This document shows positions 1-5,738 of a DNA stretch of 6,067 nucleotides, in pieces (position 1 is the stretch's first letter; every line of letters begins with the position of its first letter). The position numbers and the translations under genes were made by a program. The notes beneath the pieces were generated by a model, which searched no databases, had not been told where the DNA came from, and saw nothing but the letters and a program-made list of their open reading frames with translations. The stretch is from Methanobacterium sp. Lineage in GTDB: Archaea; Methanobacteriota; Methanobacteria; Methanobacteriales; Methanobacteriaceae. The stretch lies in NCBI GenBank assembly GCA_003162115.1, contig PMMV01000010.1:1-6067 (forward strand), given 5' to 3'.

Positions 1-312
1 AGAGTAGGGATAATTAAAACTAAATTGTTGGCTGTGGATACTCCTGAAAATTTAATTCAATCATTAAGTGGTACTAAAACAGTTATCCAACTTGAAATCG
101 TTAATGATAAGATTATAATGGCTGTTGAGAAACTTAAATCAGGAGAAGTTGAGGTTATTGATAACAAACTAGTTATTAATGTAATTGATCCTGAATTGGA
201 GAATCCTGATATCTTGAAGGCTATTCAAAGTGCAGGTGGCCGCATACAATTAGTCAATGAGGTCAAATCTACTTTAGAAGAAGTTTACCTGAACTACGTG
301 AGGCGTGAGTAA
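1..312 (+). CDS. ABC transporter ATP-binding protein, C-terminal part (5' end outside window)
   Basis: The frame is open from base 1 to a TAA at 310-312, so this is the 3' end of a gene that begins upstream. The TTG at 25 is an internal Leu codon, not a start. The visible ~103 residues begin with RVGIIKTKLLAVDTPENL, which matches the segment after the Walker B and H-loop in ABC-2 type exporter ATPases (typically DR(V/I)..I..G.L...GTPE.L). The rest is the accessory C-terminal domain common in the DrrA/NatA/CcmA-like group, ending in the usual LEEVYLNYV motif. Walker A, the signature motif and Walker B lie outside the window, so catalytic integrity cannot be judged. The protein would be the cytoplasmic ATPase that energises the permease encoded next to it; the permease start lies within about one base of this stop, which indicates translational coupling. 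The substrate is unknown. Confidence in the family is high; the subfamily is inferred. Confidence 0.88.
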   Translation, partial: RVGIIKTKLLAVDTPENLIQSLSGTKTVIQLEIVNDKIIMAVEKLKSGEVEVIDNKLVINVIDPELENPDILKAIQSAGGRIQLVNEVKSTLEEVYLNYVRRE

Positions 313-313
313 A

Positions 314-1047
314 ATGGATTTCGAAAACGCTTGGAATGTTGTTAGTAAAGATTTTGCAATATTTAAAAATAAGAAAAGTATTCTTTATACATTAACCATA
401 TTTCCATTGGCAGTTGGAATCGGTTTCACCATAATCTTATTACTTATTCATAATGCGAGTCCTTCTCCATATACCACTTATATTCCTGCTTTTAATGGGC
501 TTTTATTCTGGTTCATTATTTTAGCGGCAATTATTCCTACTGCTGTTGCTTCTTATAGTGTTATGGGTGAGAAAGTTGAAAAAACATTAGAACCACTCAT
601 GGCAACACCCCTAACTGATGGTGAAATCATTCTAGGTAAAATCTTATCTGCTTTCATACCATGTATTCTAGCAACATATCTTGGCGCTATCATATTTATG
701 ATTGGCATTGATATCATTACTTTCCAACAATTGGGTTACATTCTGTATCCTAATTGGACTGCGGCCGTATTTTTACTTATTGCTACACCTCTTGCTTGCC
801 TTTTTGGTACCGAATTCAATACCCTCATCTCAATAAGAGTTAGCGATGTTCGAACAGCACAAAGTTATGGGGTGCCGTATATTTTCCTTTACTTGTTGTA
901 TTTATTTTAGGAGAAGCCGGATATATTTCACTAGACGCTAAAACAATACTAATATTTTCAGTTATTCTCCTAATTTTGGATATAATCATATTTTATATAA
1001 ACAAATCCCTCTTCCAGAGAGAAGAAATGATCACAAGATTTAGTTGA
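314..1047 (+). pseudogene. ABC-2 type transporter permease, frameshifted
   Basis: This is the membrane permease partner of the preceding ATPase. From ATG 314 the frame runs to a TAG at 908-910. Translation in the -1 frame from about 871 continues as GAVYFPLLVVFILGEAG and ends IDIIFYI-like helix, then SLFQREEMITRFS, stopping at TGA 1045-1047. Joined at the G run 869-872 the product is 244 residues, a normal size for this family. Visible features are a cytoplasmic N-terminus, a first membrane helix near residues 23-46, a second near 60-80, the ABC-2 hallmark GEKVEKTLEPLMATP near 85-99, further helices near 108-130 and 148-165, the RVSDVRTAQ segment near 175-183, and a last helix in the shifted part. 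The joined Y-G-G context resembles the usual GG before a hydrophobic helix, so one G was probably lost from a run of five. An alternative start is GTG 305, overlapping the ATPase gene; ATG 314 is preferred because GTGAG at 305-309 can act as its ribosome binding site. A sequencing error is the main alternative to a true pseudogene. Confidence 0.82.
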
Positions 1048-1146
1048 AACCGGAATTAAAATCAAATAATCAATAAACAAAAAAATTAACCATCATCCAT
1101 AGAATAGGGTTACCAATCTGCAAGAATCGTGGAAAGACACAGTAGA

Positions 1147-1175
1147 CGAATCTGGGTCGAATCTGGGTCGAATCT
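1147..1175. repeat. 11-base tandem direct repeat, about 2.6 copies
   Basis: The unit CGAATCTGGGT occurs at 1147-1157 and 1158-1168, followed by a partial copy CGAATCT at 1169-1175, with no mismatches. The unit length is not a multiple of three and no coding frame with a start spans it. It lies inside the G+C-rich core of the intergenic region. Confidence 0.9.
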
Positions 1176-1185
1176 CAACTTGGAA

Positions 1186-1198
1186 AAGGTTCAACCTT
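1186..1198. repeat. Short palindrome or hairpin AAGGTTCAACCTT
   Basis: The arms AAGGTT and AACCTT are perfectly complementary around a single C. As RNA it would form a 4-bp AAGG/CCTT stem with a five-base loop; as DNA it could be a small operator-like palindrome. It lies 25 bases before the T8 tract at 1224-1231. The arms are short enough that chance is possible. Confidence 0.4.
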
Positions 1199-1223
1199 AT
1201 ACTTCGCCACAATTTAAAATTTC

Positions 1224-1231
1224 TTTTTTTT
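1224..1231 (+). terminator. Oligo-T tract, probable archaeal terminator for the ABC transporter transcript
   Basis: Eight consecutive T on the plus strand follow the G+C-rich region and precede the converging trmO-like gene. Euryarchaeal RNA polymerase terminates at such oligo-T tracts without needing a strong hairpin. It lies about 177 bases after the permease stop, implying a long 3' untranslated region or a separate small transcript. The assignment is inferred. Confidence 0.45.
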
Positions 1232-1266
1232 CAAGTTGTGAATCAACATTTAAGAATAACAATTTG

Positions 1267-1276
1267 AAATAAAAAA
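1267..1276 (-). terminator. Oligo-T tract downstream of the trmO-like gene
   Basis: On the minus strand this reads TTTTTTATTT and begins 13 bases after the TAA of the trmO-like gene. The position and composition fit an archaeal oligo-T terminator for the minus-strand lipid synthase/trmO unit. There is no clear hairpin. Confidence 0.5.
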
Positions 1277-1289
1277 TAGTGATTTTATC

Positions 1290-1703
1290 TTATTTTTCTT
1301 GTATATCTGGAAGGTCTAATTTCCAGTATGGTTTGATATCCAAAAGGGGTGATCCATCCATTGCATCAAGCCATTTAACGGTGATCCTATTTTCTTTTAG
1401 GCTTACAAGTTCAACTAAACAAAGCCCTATAGGGTTAGGCCTTACAGGTGCTCTTGTTGAAAAAACTCCCCTTTTTTCTGTTTTTCCGTGTGGAATGACC
1501 TTTAGTTTATCACGCTCTGCACGATCCTGCCAATAGAGGATTATTAAATATTTATTATTATCCAAACCTTCGAGTCCATCTGCAAATTCATCGAAAACTG
1601 TTATAGTACTATTTTTATCCGAATAACGACCCTGTAGAGGTGAATCCTCTTTAATAGAGTAGGGTGAATTGATTATTCCTATCGGTTTAACTTTTATATA
1701 CAT
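1290..1703 (-). CDS. trmO: TrmO-like tRNA (t6A37) N6-methyltransferase, single-domain archaeal form
   Basis: This 137-residue protein belongs to the TrmO/TsaA/YaeB family (formerly UPF0066). Bacterial TrmO uses S-adenosylmethionine to N6-methylate t6A at position 37 of tRNA-Thr, giving m6t6A; the same role here is inferred. Diagnostic segments are IGIINSPY (residues 8-15), QDRAERDKL (59-67), RGVFSTRAPVRPNPIGL (78-94) and LDAMDGSPLLDIKPY (112-126), which together form the SAM-binding beta-barrel core. Escherichia coli TrmO is about 235 residues; this protein ends soon after the DIKPY motif and so has only the core domain, as is usual in archaea. The start is ATG at 1703-1701. The upstream bases (GGATTAT) are a poor ribosome binding site, so translation may depend on a leaderless or coupled transcript. 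It lies 82 bases downstream of the DGGGP synthase gene on the same strand with no minus-strand oligo-T between them, so co-transcription is possible. Family confidence is high; the exact tRNA target is not shown by the sequence. Confidence 0.88.
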   Translation of the reverse strand: MYIKVKPIGIINSPYSIKEDSPLQGRYSDKNSTITVFDEFADGLEGLDNNKYLIILYWQDRAERDKLKVIPHGKTEKRGVFSTRAPVRPNPIGLCLVELVSLKENRITVKWLDAMDGSPLLDIKPYWKLDLPDIQEK

Positions 1704-1785
1704 ATAATCCAGCTGATTGTAATCTTATAATTTTATTAATAACAAATTTTCCATTTAGTATTTATCTTTTTTTTATTGTTTCAGA
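1704..1785 (-). other. Spacer between DGGGP synthase and the trmO-like gene
   Basis: This 82-base A+T-rich spacer has no oligo-T on the minus strand, so read-through from the lipid gene is plausible. On the minus strand an AATAAAATTATAAG-like stretch about 25-40 bases before the trmO ATG could be a TATA element for a separate promoter. The evidence is weak either way. Confidence 0.3.
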
Positions 1786-2631
1786 TCATATCATTTGTAA
1801 TAAATCTGTTATTATAGGGGATCCAAGTGCAAATGCTAAAAAAACAATTCCCATACCAATTTTAATTCTTTTAGAGACTTTTCGAGTATTTTTTTGTGAT
1901 TGATCCCTTAGTATGGATACAGCACAGGTTAGGAAGAGTACAATGGCAAATATGAGTACTATTAAATAGATTACATTAAAAATACCTATTATATAGAGTG
2001 CAGGACTTGTTAAACTGGCCAGAATCATAAAAAATGCAGCTAAAATAGCGGAGGCCTTCATTCCGAATCGTATAGGGAATGTTGAAGCTCCTTCAATACT
2101 GTCTCCTTCAACATCTTCCATGTCCTTCACAATTTCCCTGGCCATTGTCATGAGAAAAGCGTAAAATCCCAGGAGAATTGATACAAAAATAGTTCCAAGA
2201 ACAACCCCTGCAAAAACGAAACAAAGTCCAGTTAAAAACGCGATGCTCAAATTTCCTACTAAACACGATTTTTTAAGCCGATATGCATATAAGAACATTA
2301 AGACTGCACTTAAAACCACTATAATGCCCGGAACAAATCCAATTGCTAATGCCATAATCGTAGCAATAACGAAGAGTGATGTTGCGTAGATTGCAGCTGA
2401 ATTTAATGATATCCTACCCGAGGGTATTGGTCTTTCAGGTTTGTTAATGGCATCGATTTTATGATCTACGTAATCGTTAATTGCATTTCCTGCCCCTGTA
2501 AATATGAAAACAATAACACATGCGACTGGAACATATATGTTAAAGTTTCCACTTATAAGAGCCACAAGCAGTACAGCAATAACACCCATAAGGGCATTGA
2601 AAGGCCGAAGAATTTCTAAATATGCATTCAT
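1786..2631 (-). CDS. Digeranylgeranylglyceryl phosphate (DGGGP) synthase, UbiA family
   Basis: This 281-residue integral membrane prenyltransferase belongs to the UbiA superfamily. It is expected to transfer a geranylgeranyl group from geranylgeranyl diphosphate to geranylgeranylglyceryl phosphate (EC 2.5.1.42), forming the second ether bond of archaeal lipids. The first Asp-rich motif is NDYVDHKID (residues 52-60: N52, D53, D56, D60), followed by KPERPIPSGR (64-73), typical of the family. The second is REIVKDMEDVEGD (165-177: D170, D173, D177). These motifs bind Mg2+ and the prenyl diphosphate. Hydrophobic segments suggest eight or nine membrane helices, including near 13-28, 33-50, 80-100, 102-117, 127-150, 195-212, 214-240 and 258-275. 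The length matches archaeal DGGGP synthases. The start is ATG 2631-2629, chosen because AAGGTGA (2643-2637) lies five bases upstream; two other ATGs at 2635 and 2627 are out of frame. Related UbiA enzymes (menaquinone, heme or chlorophyll pathways) are less likely given the length, the short N-terminus before the first motif and the archaeal context. Confidence 0.92.
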   Translation of the reverse strand: MNAYLEILRPFNALMGVIAVLLVALISGNFNIYVPVACVIVFIFTGAGNAINDYVDHKIDAINKPERPIPSGRISLNSAAIYATSLFVIATIMALAIGFVPGIIVVLSAVLMFLYAYRLKKSCLVGNLSIAFLTGLCFVFAGVVLGTIFVSILLGFYAFLMTMAREIVKDMEDVEGDSIEGASTFPIRFGMKASAILAAFFMILASLTSPALYIIGIFNVIYLIVLIFAIVLFLTCAVSILRDQSQKNTRKVSKRIKIGMGIVFLAFALGSPIITDLLQMI

Positions 2632-2636
2632 TCATT

Positions 2637-2643
2637 TCACCTT
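2637..2643 (-). promoter_or_regulatory. Ribosome binding site of the DGGGP synthase gene
   Basis: On the minus strand this reads AAGGTGA, five bases before ATG 2631. It is complementary to the conserved 16S rRNA 3' end (ATCACCTCC as DNA) and decides the start among three closely spaced ATGs at 2635, 2631 and 2627. Confidence 0.75.
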
Positions 2644-2755
2644 GAATATTTAACATTTTATTTTGATTTGTTGACTAACCTTTTATCATTATCCCTTGAT
2701 TTATTTTTAAAAAATTTTAATTGCTTTACACATATAATAATTCTGAGGAAAAAAT
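2644..2755. promoter_or_regulatory. Divergent promoter region between DGGGP synthase and the U32 gene
   Basis: The 124 bases between the two divergent starts must hold both promoters and are very A+T-rich. For the plus strand, CATATAAT at 2731-2738 resembles an archaeal TATA box, but it lies only about 18-25 bases before ATG 2756, which would give an almost leaderless mRNA. A TTTTTAAAAAATTTTAAT stretch at 2704-2721 would place the start of transcription upstream of the GAGGA ribosome binding site. No clear minus-strand TATA element was picked out. A weak GTTGACTAAC near-palindrome lies near 2669-2678. Precise promoter positions cannot be fixed by eye. Confidence 0.4.
2745..2749 (+). promoter_or_regulatory. 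Probable ribosome binding site of the U32 gene
   Basis: GAGGA lies six bases before ATG 2756, a normal Shine-Dalgarno distance. It supports ATG 2756 as the start and argues for a leadered mRNA. Confidence 0.5.
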
Positions 2756-5425
2756 ATGGCAAAAAATTATGTACCCGAACTTCTGGCACCTGCAGGCTCA
2801 ATAGACGCATTAAAAGCAGCAGTTAATGCTGGGGCAGATGCTGTTTACTTTTCTGGTAAAAAATTTGGTGCTAGGGAATTTGCAACCAACTTCAGCAAAT
2901 CGGAAATTGAAGAAGGATTAGAATATGCTAAACTTCGGGGAGTGAAGGTGTATGTAACAGTTAACACCCTCATAAATGATTCACAGATATTATCCGTTGC
3001 AGAATATCTTATATGGTTATATAAAACTGGTATAGATGCCGTGATAATTCAAGACTTGGGCATTGCATGTCTCTCCCGTGAAATAGTTCCAGATCTGGAT
3101 ATGCACGCATCTACACAATTGACAATTCACAACGTTAAGGGGGTAGAATGGGCATCAAAATTCGGTTTCAAGAGGATTATTTTATCAAGGGAACTCGGAA
3201 TTTCTGAGGTCGAAGAAATTAAAAGAGAAACTATTGGAAAAAGAGTAGAAATAGAAATATTCGTGCACGGTGCATTATGTTACTCATATTCCGGACAGTG
3301 TCTTTTATCTTCATTTATAGGTGGTAGAAGTGGAAATAAAGGAATGTGCGCACAACCATGCCGTAAAAAATACACCCTACTTAAAGGAAAAGTTGATGAG
3401 TTTGGAAGACCACTAGACATCCGTACAATAGATCTAAATGAGAAATATCTCCTCAGTACACGAGATCTTGCAGTTTACGAAAATTTAGATAATATCACTG
3501 ATTCTAAAGTTGATTCATTGAAAATAGAAGGACGTATGAGGTCTGCGGAATACGTTGGAATAGTTGTAAAGATCTACAGAAAAGCTTTAAACTTTATATC
3601 AAAGGGCAACTGGAAAACTAATATTGAAGACATTTCCAAACTTAAATTAGCATTCAACAGAGGATTTACTGGAGGATATCTTACAGAATCAAACAAGGAA
3701 TCAGTTATGGGTCGTGAAGTTCCAGGAAACCAGGGTCTTTATATTGGAAAGGTACACCAATTCAAAATAAAAACAAATACCATAATAGTAAAATTGGAAA
3801 ATAATTTTAAACTCGAAAAAGGAGATGGGATTGCCTTTTTATCTCCCATTAAACACTCTAATAAATTTCAGTCCTTTGGAATGGCATTGGAAAATACACC
3901 AGAATATAAACAGGATAGATTACTATTGAACGTAGGACGTCCTGTGAAGGTTGGTTCAAAATTGTATCTGACACGTTCAATATCATTGAATCATGAGGCT
4001 AAAGAAATAATGAACGATGAATCCAAACCTTCAATTCCAATAGATATTATAATGAGTTGGGATGATGATCTTAAAGCCCATCTTAGGGGAGAATTTAATG
4101 GATTTGATGGTATGAAACATATAGTAAAGTTAAAATCCGATTTTAAAATGGAAAAAGCTCTTAAAAGACCATTGAGCAGGGATCAAATTGAAAATCAACT
4201 CCAAAAAACAGGTAACACACCTTTTATCTTAAGAAAAGTTTCAATTAAATATTCTGGAGATCTTTTTTCACCCATAAGTAAATTGAATCAATTCAGGCGA
4301 GAATTTCTTGAAAAATCGAAATCTAAACTATTAGAAACATATAAACCATCTGAATTTAAAGTTCAAGTCGCAGAAAATCGTTTTAAAAATATTAAAAAAT
4401 CATTTATGGACATGGAATATCTTGATATAACATTAAATTCTAATGGGATTACTCTTTCAGTCTACACTGACAGTCTTGACAATGTTAAAGGGGCGTTAGA
4501 AGCCGGTGCCAAACGTGTATATTTCGAACCCAATCCAATTAAGAATTGTAACGATAATTGCAATCCCTGTTCTCAAATCGATGCGAATTCGTTGGACACC
4601 AATGAAAATGTTGATCTAGAGGAGAATGATAGAATTTCCTCTCTCTTAATCTCAGCTAAAAATTTATGCGATAAATATAATGCAGAATTTATTTGGAAGT
4701 GGCCCCAGATAACCCATCAAAATCAAATTAACCATTATTACAAAATTTTAGAATTTCAATTAGAACTTGGTTTAGAAGAAGTCATGGTTGATGGTTTAGG
4801 TGCTGCTACCGGAATAAAACAAGTGGCTCCCGATTTAAAATTATCTGGTTCTGCTGGACTTAATATTTGGAACAGAAAAACCGTACTAATACTATCAAAA
4901 ATTTTTACCACACTAACAACTTCGGCAGAGCTTCCAAAAAAAGATTTGAGAAGTGTTATTACAAATTCACGTTTAGAAGGTATAAAAAATCGTTTTGAAA
5001 TAGTTGTTCAAGGCAATGTTGATGCACTAATTTCTAAGGACTGTTTACTATCCATAGTACCCCAAGGAGAAAGTTCTACTATGAAAAATCAGTTCTGGGG
5101 AATTCAAGATGAAAGACAAAAAATTTTTCCAATTAAAATTGACTCAGAAGGACATACACATATTTTAAACTCAGTTGAACTTTGTTTATTAGACCATCTT
5201 CCTAAAATATCCCAAATGGGTATAGACGGTATTATTGTTGACTTACGAAATAAACCATATGATTACGCCAAGAAAATGACCTCCATTTACTCTAAGGGTT
5301 TGGGATACATTGAAAATGATTTTAACACCAATAGAAATATAAACAGACTTAAATCCCAGATTAAACTTATTTCCACAGGTGGTATTACAACTGGAAATTT
5401 TTTAAAAGGTGTAAAAGAGAAATAA
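2756..5425 (+). CDS. U32-family protein, RlhA/TrhP-like putative RNA hydroxylase, with a degenerate second U32 barrel
   Basis: This 889-residue cytoplasmic protein belongs to the peptidase U32 family. Despite the name, characterised members with this architecture (RlhA on 23S rRNA, TrhP on tRNA U34) carry out oxygen-independent RNA hydroxylation using prephenate and an Fe-S cluster; that role here is inferred. Residues ~5-285 form the U32 barrel: PELLAPAGS at the N-terminus, the family signature EIFVHGALCYSYSGQC (167-182), GMCAQPCRK (196-204), and KIEGRMRS (256-263). C175, C182, C198 and C202 match the expected four Fe-S ligands. Residues ~320-530, starting at the REVPGNQGLYIGKV motif, correspond in position to the DUF3656/collagenase-like domain of RlhA. 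Residues ~562-850 repeat the barrel in degenerate form and keep only one of the four Cys (C763). E. coli RlhA is about 650 residues and lacks this extension. The start ATG 2756 has GAGGA upstream. Which RNA is modified, and whether the protein is a hydroxylase, protease or assembly factor, cannot be told from sequence. Confidence 0.85.
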   Translation: MAKNYVPELLAPAGSIDALKAAVNAGADAVYFSGKKFGAREFATNFSKSEIEEGLEYAKLRGVKVYVTVNTLINDSQILSVAEYLIWLYKTGIDAVIIQDLGIACLSREIVPDLDMHASTQLTIHNVKGVEWASKFGFKRIILSRELGISEVEEIKRETIGKRVEIEIFVHGALCYSYSGQCLLSSFIGGRSGNKGMCAQPCRKKYTLLKGKVDEFGRPLDIRTIDLNEKYLLSTRDLAVYENLDNITDSKVDSLKIEGRMRSAEYVGIVVKIYRKALNFISKGNWKTNIEDISKLKLAFNRGFTGGYLTESNKESVMGREVPGNQGLYIGKVHQFKIKTNTIIVKLENNFKLEKGDGIAFLSPIKHSNKFQSFGMALENTPEYKQDRLLLNVGRPVKVGSKLYLTRSISLNHEAKEIMNDESKPSIPIDIIMSWDDDLKAHLRGEFNGFDGMKHIVKLKSDFKMEKALKRPLSRDQIENQLQKTGNTPFILRKVSIKYSGDLFSPISKLNQFRREFLEKSKSKLLETYKPSEFKVQVAENRFKNIKKSFMDMEYLDITLNSNGITLSVYTDSLDNVKGALEAGAKRVYFEPNPIKNCNDNCNPCSQIDANSLDTNENVDLEENDRISSLLISAKNLCDKYNAEFIWKWPQITHQNQINHYYKILEFQLELGLEEVMVDGLGAATGIKQVAPDLKLSGSAGLNIWNRKTVLILSKIFTTLTTSAELPKKDLRSVITNSRLEGIKNRFEIVVQGNVDALISKDCLLSIVPQGESSTMKNQFWGIQDERQKIFPIKIDSEGHTHILNSVELCLLDHLPKISQMGIDGIIVDLRNKPYDYAKKMTSIYSKGLGYIENDFNTNRNINRLKSQIKLISTGGITTGNFLKGVKEK

Positions 5426-5450
5426 AATAATAGAAATATTTCTGAATCCC

Positions 5451-5462
5451 TATTTTATTCTT
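5451..5462 (+). terminator. Possible T-rich terminator after the U32 gene
   Basis: The T-rich stretch TATTTTATTCTT starts about 25 bases after the U32 stop at 5423-5425. Euryarchaeal termination often uses T-rich tracts, but the longest run here is four T, so the call is weak. Confidence 0.25.
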
Positions 5463-5690
5463 ATGTATCATATTCTTTGCCTTTAGAGCTTAATATAGAT
5501 ATAAAACCATTATAGTAAAAACCATCACTTGAGCACGTGATTAGATAAAATTCTTTTATTCTCGGATGATATGAGTTTAAAAATGAATATTATTATTAAA
5601 CAAGAAAATGGAATATATTTTAGGAAATAATAATTTTATAATTAAAATTGCATTAATCAGTTGAACGACTAGTTTGGAAAATATTACATG

Positions 5691-5698
5691 TACATATA
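5691..5698 (+). promoter_or_regulatory. Possible TATA box of the HEAT-repeat gene
   Basis: TACATATA resembles the archaeal TATA element. Transcription would start about 25 bases downstream, near 5718-5722, leaving a leader of roughly 20 bases that still contains the GGTGAT ribosome binding site. The spacing fits, but the element is short and the region is A+T-rich. Confidence 0.35.
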
Positions 5699-5729
5699 GC
5701 TATCAGATCAGCTAATAGAAAATTACTGT

Positions 5730-5735
5730 GGTGAT
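5730..5735 (+). promoter_or_regulatory. Ribosome binding site of the HEAT-repeat gene
   Basis: GGTGAT lies just before ATG 5739, with four bases between GGTGA and the start. It is the canonical complement of the archaeal 16S rRNA 3' end and fixes the start of this truncated gene. Confidence 0.75.
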
Positions 5736-5738
5736 ATT

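Larger units (their letters stand above)
1048..1289. other. Intergenic region between converging genes, with a G+C-rich core
   Basis: No convincing gene lies in these 242 bases. By hand count, 1091-1210 has 53 G or C in 120 bases (44%), while the flanks 1048-1090 and 1211-1289 have about 19% and 16%. The core holds an 11-base tandem repeat and a short hairpin. An oligo-T tract follows it on the plus strand (1224-1231), and an A7 run at 1079-1085 would be oligo-T for a minus-strand transcript. The region could be the 3' untranslated end of the transporter operon, a small RNA gene on either strand, or a remnant. Nothing here identifies it. Confidence 0.6.
5426..5738. other. 313-base A+T-rich intergenic region with small inverted repeats, no gene seen
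   Basis: I find no coding sequence, tRNA or repeat array here. The first part (TATTTTATTCTT around 5451-5462) is T-rich on the plus strand and may end the U32 transcript. Short inverted repeats are ATCAC/GTGAT (5524-5528 and 5537-5541, 8-base loop), ATAAAA-TTC-TTTTAT (5545-5559) and TAGCT/AGCTA (5697-5701 and 5710-5714). The only ATG with a passable upstream match opens 19 codons (5571 onward) and is not credible as a gene. The last part carries the promoter and ribosome binding site of the HEAT-repeat gene. Confidence 0.6.

Noticed and set aside
25..312. TTG at 25 as start of a 95-residue protein
   Set aside because: The frame is open to base 1 and the upstream residues (RVGIIKTK) belong to the ABC ATPase family, so this is the tail of a larger gene.
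866..910. Programmed -1 ribosomal frameshift in the permease
   Set aside because: No X_XXY_YYZ heptamer occurs in the overlap (TTTCCTT at 883-889 is only a partial match) and no downstream pseudoknot is evident. A lost G is simpler.
1154..1198. tRNA-like T-arm (GGGTCGAATCT, GGTTCAACC)
   Set aside because: The loop and stem lengths do not fit a T-arm in the tandem copies, and no acceptor, D or anticodon arms can be drawn around them.
1103..1257. Open plus-strand frame through the G+C-rich island (NLQESWKDTVDESGS...)
   Set aside because: It has no ATG, GTG or TTG start with a ribosome binding site near its 5' end, and the 11-base repeat changes frame between units.
1279..1536. Plus-strand open frame of 85 codons
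   Set aside because: It lies antisense to the trmO-like gene, whose motifs are unmistakable, and its translation resembles no family I recognise.
1767..1774. T8 on the plus strand as a terminator
   Set aside because: No plus-strand gene lies upstream; it is simply an A-run in the minus-strand spacer between two minus-strand genes.
4549..4572. Radical SAM enzyme based on CX3CX2C
   Set aside because: The motif sits in an Asn/Asp-rich insert of a U32-like domain, lacks the usual aromatic residue before the last Cys, and no other radical SAM motifs are seen.
5571..5630. Small open frame of 19 codons starting at ATG 5571
   Set aside because: It is very short, A+T-driven, without recognisable composition, and has only a marginal ribosome binding site.
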